Of a stretch of 17,877 nt of DNA, positions 15,401-17,877 are shown piece after piece; position 1 is the stretch's first letter; every line of letters starts with the position of its first letter. The stretch is from Planctomycetota bacterium (lineage in GTDB: Bacteria; Planctomycetota; Planctomycetia; Pirellulales; Thermoguttaceae), in assembly GCA_013202535.1 (NCBI GenBank), contig JABMRP010001414.1, positions 1 to 17,877 on the forward strand, given 5' to 3'. Both the position numbers and the translations under genes were made by a program. Below the pieces are notes generated by a model that worked only from the letters and a program-made list of their open reading frames with translations, ran no database searches and was not told the DNA's origin.

Positions 15401-16565
15401 TCTCGTTGGCGTCGAACACCCCGTCGTTGTTGGCGTCGTGATAGACGTTTCCGCCCAGACTTGCCGGGAGGGTTTCGGCGAAGTCGTTGTCGATGCTGTC
15501 GTCGCCGCCAAACAGTTCGATCTGCAAGATGGCGTCGGGACCGACGAGGAAGCCGCGGGTCTGGCCGTTGACCGTGCCGGGACTTGCCCCCACGCTCAAG
15601 TATCCGGGGGGCTGCGTTTCGACGATCTGGTACATCCCCGGCGCGAGGCCGTCGAAGCGGTAGTTGCCCACGACGTCGGTAGTCGTCACGCCCGCGGTCT
15701 CAAACTTCCCGTTTACTTGATGGAGCAGTTCCAGCGACACGTCGGCCATGCCCGGGTCGTTGGGATCCTGAGAGTTGTTCAGATTGAAGTCTTCAAACAC
15801 CGTACCGGCCAGGGAAGCGGGCAGGGGCGTTTGCTCGATTGGGAAAATGGCCCCGGCGGTTCGCACGGGCCGGGCAATGACGTCGGGTGGGGTGTAGTCG
15901 TCGGGCGGAAGATTGAGCCCCTTGCCGGCCGGATCCTCGTACTTGTCGAGAAACTGCACGCTTCCCGATTCGTCCTGGTAGTGGGGGGCCGTGAACGTGA
16001 CCGATAGCCACGAATCCTCGAATTCGTTGCCTTCGGCCATCGCGCTGGAATTGCTTGAGCCCTGCTCATCGACGTCGATGCTGAAAACGAGTTTCTCGCC
16101 GGCCTCAAACCCGACGAAATCGAGCACCAGCAACATGCTGCCGTCGGCCACCGGAAGGCCGCCGGGCGTGGTCACCGAGTCGATGCCCGTCTGGTCGACA
16201 ATCGTAAAGGGCGCGCCTTTGAAGTCGCCCGGGCCGCCGGTTTGCGTGTCGAAGAAGACGTCGCCGATGGTCAGCCCGTCGCCCTTCTTGTCGGTATTGA
16301 TCACCAGCCGGGTGAGTTGGGTCCCCGGGGCGCCACCCTCGAAGGTGACCTCGATCTGGTCGGGCAGTTCATCCTCGCCGCTGGCGTCTTCATAGTAGAC
16401 GGCCCCGACGTGGATTTCGGGAAAGGTCGCCGCCAGCAGTTGGCGAGGCTCCATCCGTTCCAGGCGACACGCCCGCCACGGACCGACGCTCCCGGTACTC
16501 GTTCCACCCGACGCCTGGCGCCGACTTCGGCCTCCGGCCTTTCGTGTTCCGCGCAGCAAGCCCAC
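12465..16565 (-). CDS. LEPR-XLL-type surface protein with six SdrD-B repeats, polyproline hinge and calcium-repeat tail
   Basis: The start is GTG 16565, where GGGAGG lies six bases upstream; an earlier ATG (16766) would run into the WD40 gene. The product has 1366 residues. A basic N-terminus leads to RLERMEPRQLLAA (about 36-46), the planctomycetal LEPR-XLL motif. A beta-rich domain follows (about 47-248). Six SdrD-B/Cna-B-like repeats follow, each opening ASxxGxVxxD and containing G.Y.F..L.PG.Y.V.E..P..Y.DG.DTPG and Y.F.EL. Twenty consecutive prolines form a hinge (about 984-1003). The C-terminal 250 residues hold five GDF(N/D)GDG(I/V) units with DxDxDG calcium loops. It is probably an extracellular matrix or adhesion protein. 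It contains no enzyme motif. It lies 80 bases behind the WD40 gene, likely one operon. Confidence 0.8.
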   Translation of the reverse strand: MGLLRGTRKAGGRSRRQASGGTSTGSVGPWRACRLERMEPRQLLAATFPEIHVGAVYYEDASGEDELPDQIEVTFEGGAPGTQLTRLVINTDKKGDGLTIGDVFFDTQTGGPGDFKGAPFTIVDQTGIDSVTTPGGLPVADGSMLLVLDFVGFEAGEKLVFSIDVDEQGSSNSSAMAEGNEFEDSWLSVTFTAPHYQDESGSVQFLDKYEDPAGKGLNLPPDDYTPPDVIARPVRTAGAIFPIEQTPLPASLAGTVFEDFNLNNSQDPNDPGMADVSLELLHQVNGKFETAGVTTTDVVGNYRFDGLAPGMYQIVETQPPGYLSVGASPGTVNGQTRGFLVGPDAILQIELFGGDDSIDNDFAETLPASLGGNVYHDANNDGVFDANETGIGGVEIHLPIRMNGYGPMPPGPRKVFTEADGSWLVENLYPGDYYAEEVQPIQPIPYIDGIDTPGTAKGAADNPPPGDRIDGFSLAGGQNAREYNFGELLPSSISGRVIVDRDGNCQYTTGDLLLPGVTINLWEDAVTLKATTTTDFKGEYSFVDLEPGTYRVEEIHPTQYVDGGDHVGTALGVLVPTDEIANIVLASGVAATGYDFCELETASISGYVYSDENLNGTFGKDDAPIPGVMLTLLDQFGNPTTKTTYSNASGYYEFKGLDPGVYGVGETHPGAYLDSLDTPGTAFGTAGSTAEFPDDAITGAQLNPGVSGEFYNFGEIRPASISGHVYIDTNDNGMVDPGEPTLAGETVYLLDAGGVQTLSTVTNAAGEYRFDRLMPGVYGVEEKQPGGYYDGPDYLGSEGGLPANDKFEKVSLGPGVDGISYDFTELIPASISGYVFQDGPTIVLEEGEAAPEPADVRDGKFTTDDTPIPGVTLHLCDEAGRPVTDALGREITTVTNAAGYYEFTNLKPGIYSIVQLHPDLYVDGIDTPGSEGGTAVNKHEPVSPLILNKLAIDPKDDAILLVRLGSGDAGQSYNFSELRMTELPPPPPPPPPPPPPPPPPPPPTPFIPDPPQVRYIPAPPQVMAPFLGGTVGGGGDPGYTWHLSVVNGGYPRQQEGGTEGLVGQDNPLFNPVAWSGEALDQTHWMLYDASQGRPVEAVFGLAGSVPVAGDFNGDGVSEIGVFIDGQWFVDINGNRRWDPEDLWALLGGFGDLPVTGDWDGDGKTDIGIFGPAWVGDMQAVSVEPGLPDAQNEPAPRYKNIPPDALESALGWRTMKRAAEGDLRADLIDHVFQFGISSDVPVSGDFNGDGIATVGIFRDGTWKLDVDGDGRWSADDAVVRYGAAGDRPVVGDFDGDGIDDPAVYRDGALYVDGDGNQIVDAHDKLFELGQPGDLPVAGDFNGDGIDEIAVLGEMPMKVASQPRTPAP
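12507..13256 (-). repeat. Five DxDxDG (VCBS/FG-GAP-like) repeats in the surface protein tail
   Basis: The units read VPVAGDFNGDGVSEIGVF, LPVTGDWDGDGKTDIGIF, VPVSGDFNGDGIATVGIF, RPVVGDFDGDGIDDPAVY and LPVAGDFNGDGIDEIAVL. At DNA level a stretch of about 20 bases recurs nearly unchanged beginning at 12538, 12679, 12820 and 13222. Confidence 0.75.
13557..13616 (-). repeat. CCN20 simple repeat encoding 20 prolines
   Basis: Sixty bases consist only of proline codons (CCG, CCA, CCT, CCC mixed). They sit between the last SdrD-B repeat and the linker before the calcium repeats. The mixed codons suggest selection for the peptide rather than slippage alone. Confidence 0.9.
13631..15818 (-). repeat. Array of six SdrD-B-like domains
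   Basis: Repeats begin (minus strand) near 15818, 15464, 15095, 14762, 14411 and 14081, giving units of about 110-123 codons, with the last longer (about 150). Opening motifs are ASLAGTVFED, ASLGGNVYHD, SSISGRVIVD, ASISGYVYSD, ASISGHVYID and ASISGYVFQD. DNA identity between units is low, so this is an old array. Confidence 0.8.
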
Positions 16566-16645
16566 GAGCAACCTCCCTGTCTGTTCTCTCGCCCGGACGC
16601 GAAACGCCGCACCCCAGCAAGCAGGACGACCTTGTCCTATTGGTT

Positions 16646-17734
16646 CTATTCCGCCGCCGTCGTCTCCGCAGTCAACGGCAGCCGGCGTCCGAGGATGGCG
16701 GCGCCGGCCGAAGCCGTTTGTCCTTGTCGAGCCGTCACGTCCAAACCGTCGAGCCGCCAGAAACATACCGTCGTGTCAAAACCGCTGGAAATCAATGTTC
16801 CCCGGGCTGCATTCCAAGCCATCGTGGAAACCGATCCGGTGTGCCCCGTCAGCCGATACAGGGGCCGCTGGGCCGCCAGATCCCAAAGGTAGATCCGATT
16901 GTCGGTTCCTCCCGCGGCAAGCATTCCGGAGCCGCAAAAAGCGAGCGAGAGGATTTTGGCCCCCTGAGCGGGCATCGCGCCGATCGCCCGATACGTACGT
17001 CCGTCCCACAAGCGGACCGAACCGTCGTCGCCGCCGGAAACGAGGTGCGCGCCATCGGGTGAATAGGCCAGCGCGTTGACTCGGCCGTTGTGTTCGGCGA
17101 AATTGCCGATGAGTGAACCGTCGTCGGCGTTCCACACACGGATCGTACCCCCTTGCCCGGCCGCCGCCAGATGCAACCCGTCGGGAGAGTAAGTCAGCGC
17201 GCGCACGTCGCGCCCGGGAGCGTCCAGCTCGCGAAGCAGTTCGCCCGTCTCGGCGTCGAAAACCCGAACCGTGTCGGAAAACCCTCCGGCGGCAAACTCC
17301 CGGCCGTCGGGGCGAAACGCCAGGCACCAGACCGGCTGGACGTTCTCGGCGACCGACTGCAGCCGTGTACCGGAAGACGCGTCCCAGAATCGAATCCGCC
17401 GATCGTCGCCGGCGCTAATGAACCGATCTCCGCCCGGTTGAAACGCGGTGGCGCGGACCCAGTCGGCGTGTGCCTCCAGGCGTCCCAACACGCGTCCGGT
17501 CTCGGTGTCCCAAAACCGCACCAGATGGTCGTCGCCGGCGGTGGCCAGCGTCGTTCCGTCGGGACCGATAATCACCCGACTGATCACCGGAATCTTTTCC
17601 AACGACCGCTCGGCGGCCAGCTTCAGCACACGGCTGGGCTGGATTTCGGGAATCGATTGAGCCCCAACCGGCCGACCGGCCCAGAGCAAGACAGCGGCCG
17701 CCGCCCCCCGCCAAAACAAACCCGTTCTCGACAT
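16646..17734 (-). CDS. Secreted seven-bladed WD40 repeat protein
   Basis: The protein has 362 residues from ATG 17734, preceded by GGGGA at five bases; the upstream TTG 17749 is less likely. Residues 1-25 are a signal peptide (AAAAVLLWAGRPVGA|QS). Seven WD40 blades follow, recognisable by their closing RFWD, RFWD, RVFD, RVWN, RLWD, YLWD and CFWR. Blade openings include VRATAFQPGG, VWCLAFRPDG, VRALTYSPDG, VNALAYSPDG and VSTMAWN. Seven blades close a complete beta-propeller, so this is a free-standing scaffold for protein-protein contact outside the cytoplasm, without an enzyme domain. It lies 80 bases upstream of the SdrD-B gene on the same strand. A partnership between the two proteins is inferred from position only. 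A short Ala-rich tail follows the last blade. Confidence 0.85.
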   Translation of the reverse strand: MSRTGLFWRGAAAAVLLWAGRPVGAQSIPEIQPSRVLKLAAERSLEKIPVISRVIIGPDGTTLATAGDDHLVRFWDTETGRVLGRLEAHADWVRATAFQPGGDRFISAGDDRRIRFWDASSGTRLQSVAENVQPVWCLAFRPDGREFAAGGFSDTVRVFDAETGELLRELDAPGRDVRALTYSPDGLHLAAAGQGGTIRVWNADDGSLIGNFAEHNGRVNALAYSPDGAHLVSGGDDGSVRLWDGRTYRAIGAMPAQGAKILSLAFCGSGMLAAGGTDNRIYLWDLAAQRPLYRLTGHTGSVSTMAWNAARGTLISSGFDTTVCFWRLDGLDVTARQGQTASAGAAILGRRLPLTAETTAAE

Positions 17735-17840
17735 GTTGATCCCCGACAAGCTCGCTAGTGTGCGGACATACCCCGGCGCAAGAACTACCCCGGGCTATGA
17801 ATCTCATCGGCCGAACCATGCCGATTACCCAAGTTGAAGT

Positions 17841-17873
17841 TTCCGCAAGATTTCAGTTAGGGAAGCTGCGGAA
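17841..17873. promoter_or_regulatory. Inverted repeat upstream of the WD40 gene
   Basis: TTCCGCA (17841-17847) and TGCGGAA (17867-17873) are perfect 7-bp arms 19 bases apart, about 107 bases upstream of the WD40 start. It could be a two-half-site operator or the stem of an upstream terminator; the window ends too soon to tell. No convincing -35/-10 pair was found in 17735-17877. Confidence 0.25.
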
Positions 17874-17877
17874 GATG

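Noticed and set aside
13631..15818. CRISPR-like periodicity
   Set aside because: The period is about 330-370 bases, in frame, and diverged at DNA level. These are protein domain repeats, not CRISPR.
16566..16766. Upstream ATG extension of the SdrD-B protein
   Set aside because: It overlaps the WD40 gene and encodes Arg/Gly-rich nonsense. GTG 16565 has GGGAGG at six bases.

Overview
The window reads as bacterial chromosome from a GC-rich member of the Planctomycetota, probably Pirellulales-like. The lineage call rests on protein style. There is a very large secreted protein with an N-terminal MEPRQLLAA motif (the LEPR-XLL type), SdrD-B-like repeats and a DxDxDG repeat tail. There is also a secreted FAD oxidoreductase with a carbohydrate-binding-like front end, a Coa1-like membrane protein, and mostly small operons. 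No tRNA, rRNA, CRISPR array, transposase or phage module was seen.

Layout: 1-128 is the 3' end of a quinolinate synthase (nadA), followed by hairpin-rich non-coding DNA. A near-consensus sigma70 promoter (309-336) precedes two small membrane-protein genes (479-1547) that look visibly more AT-rich than the rest. Convergent to them is a secreted FAD-dependent oxidoreductase (1618-3519, minus) with its own promoter. That promoter's -35 box lies inside a perfect 15-bp palindrome, and its leader carries a REP-like hairpin. From 6688 down to 3698 runs a minus-strand cluster: prfB (release factor 2, with a +1 programmed frameshift), a small conserved-looking protein, a Coa1-family membrane protein, a four-helix membrane protein, and a truncated SUKH (SMI1/KNR4) fragment. 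The last two are entangled in different frames. Divergent from prfB is mnmA (6998-8095, plus), followed by a small PH-like membrane protein (8117-8566).

The second half is secreted or surface biology, all on the minus strand. It holds a 1242-residue protein with a glycosidase-like barrel (8603-12331), a 1366-residue LEPR-XLL/SdrD-B/calcium-repeat adhesin-like protein (12465-16565), and just upstream a seven-bladed secreted WD40 propeller (16646-17734), probably cotranscribed with it.

How the genes work together: prfB and mnmA are translation housekeeping genes (termination; wobble-uridine thiolation). The oxidoreductase and the barrel protein look like parts of extracellular glycan metabolism. 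The WD40/SdrD pair looks like a cell-surface or matrix unit. I found no convincing defence system. The least ordinary items are the barrel protein, the WD40/SdrD-B pair, the regulated-looking leader of the oxidoreductase, and the decayed SUKH/membrane gene junction.
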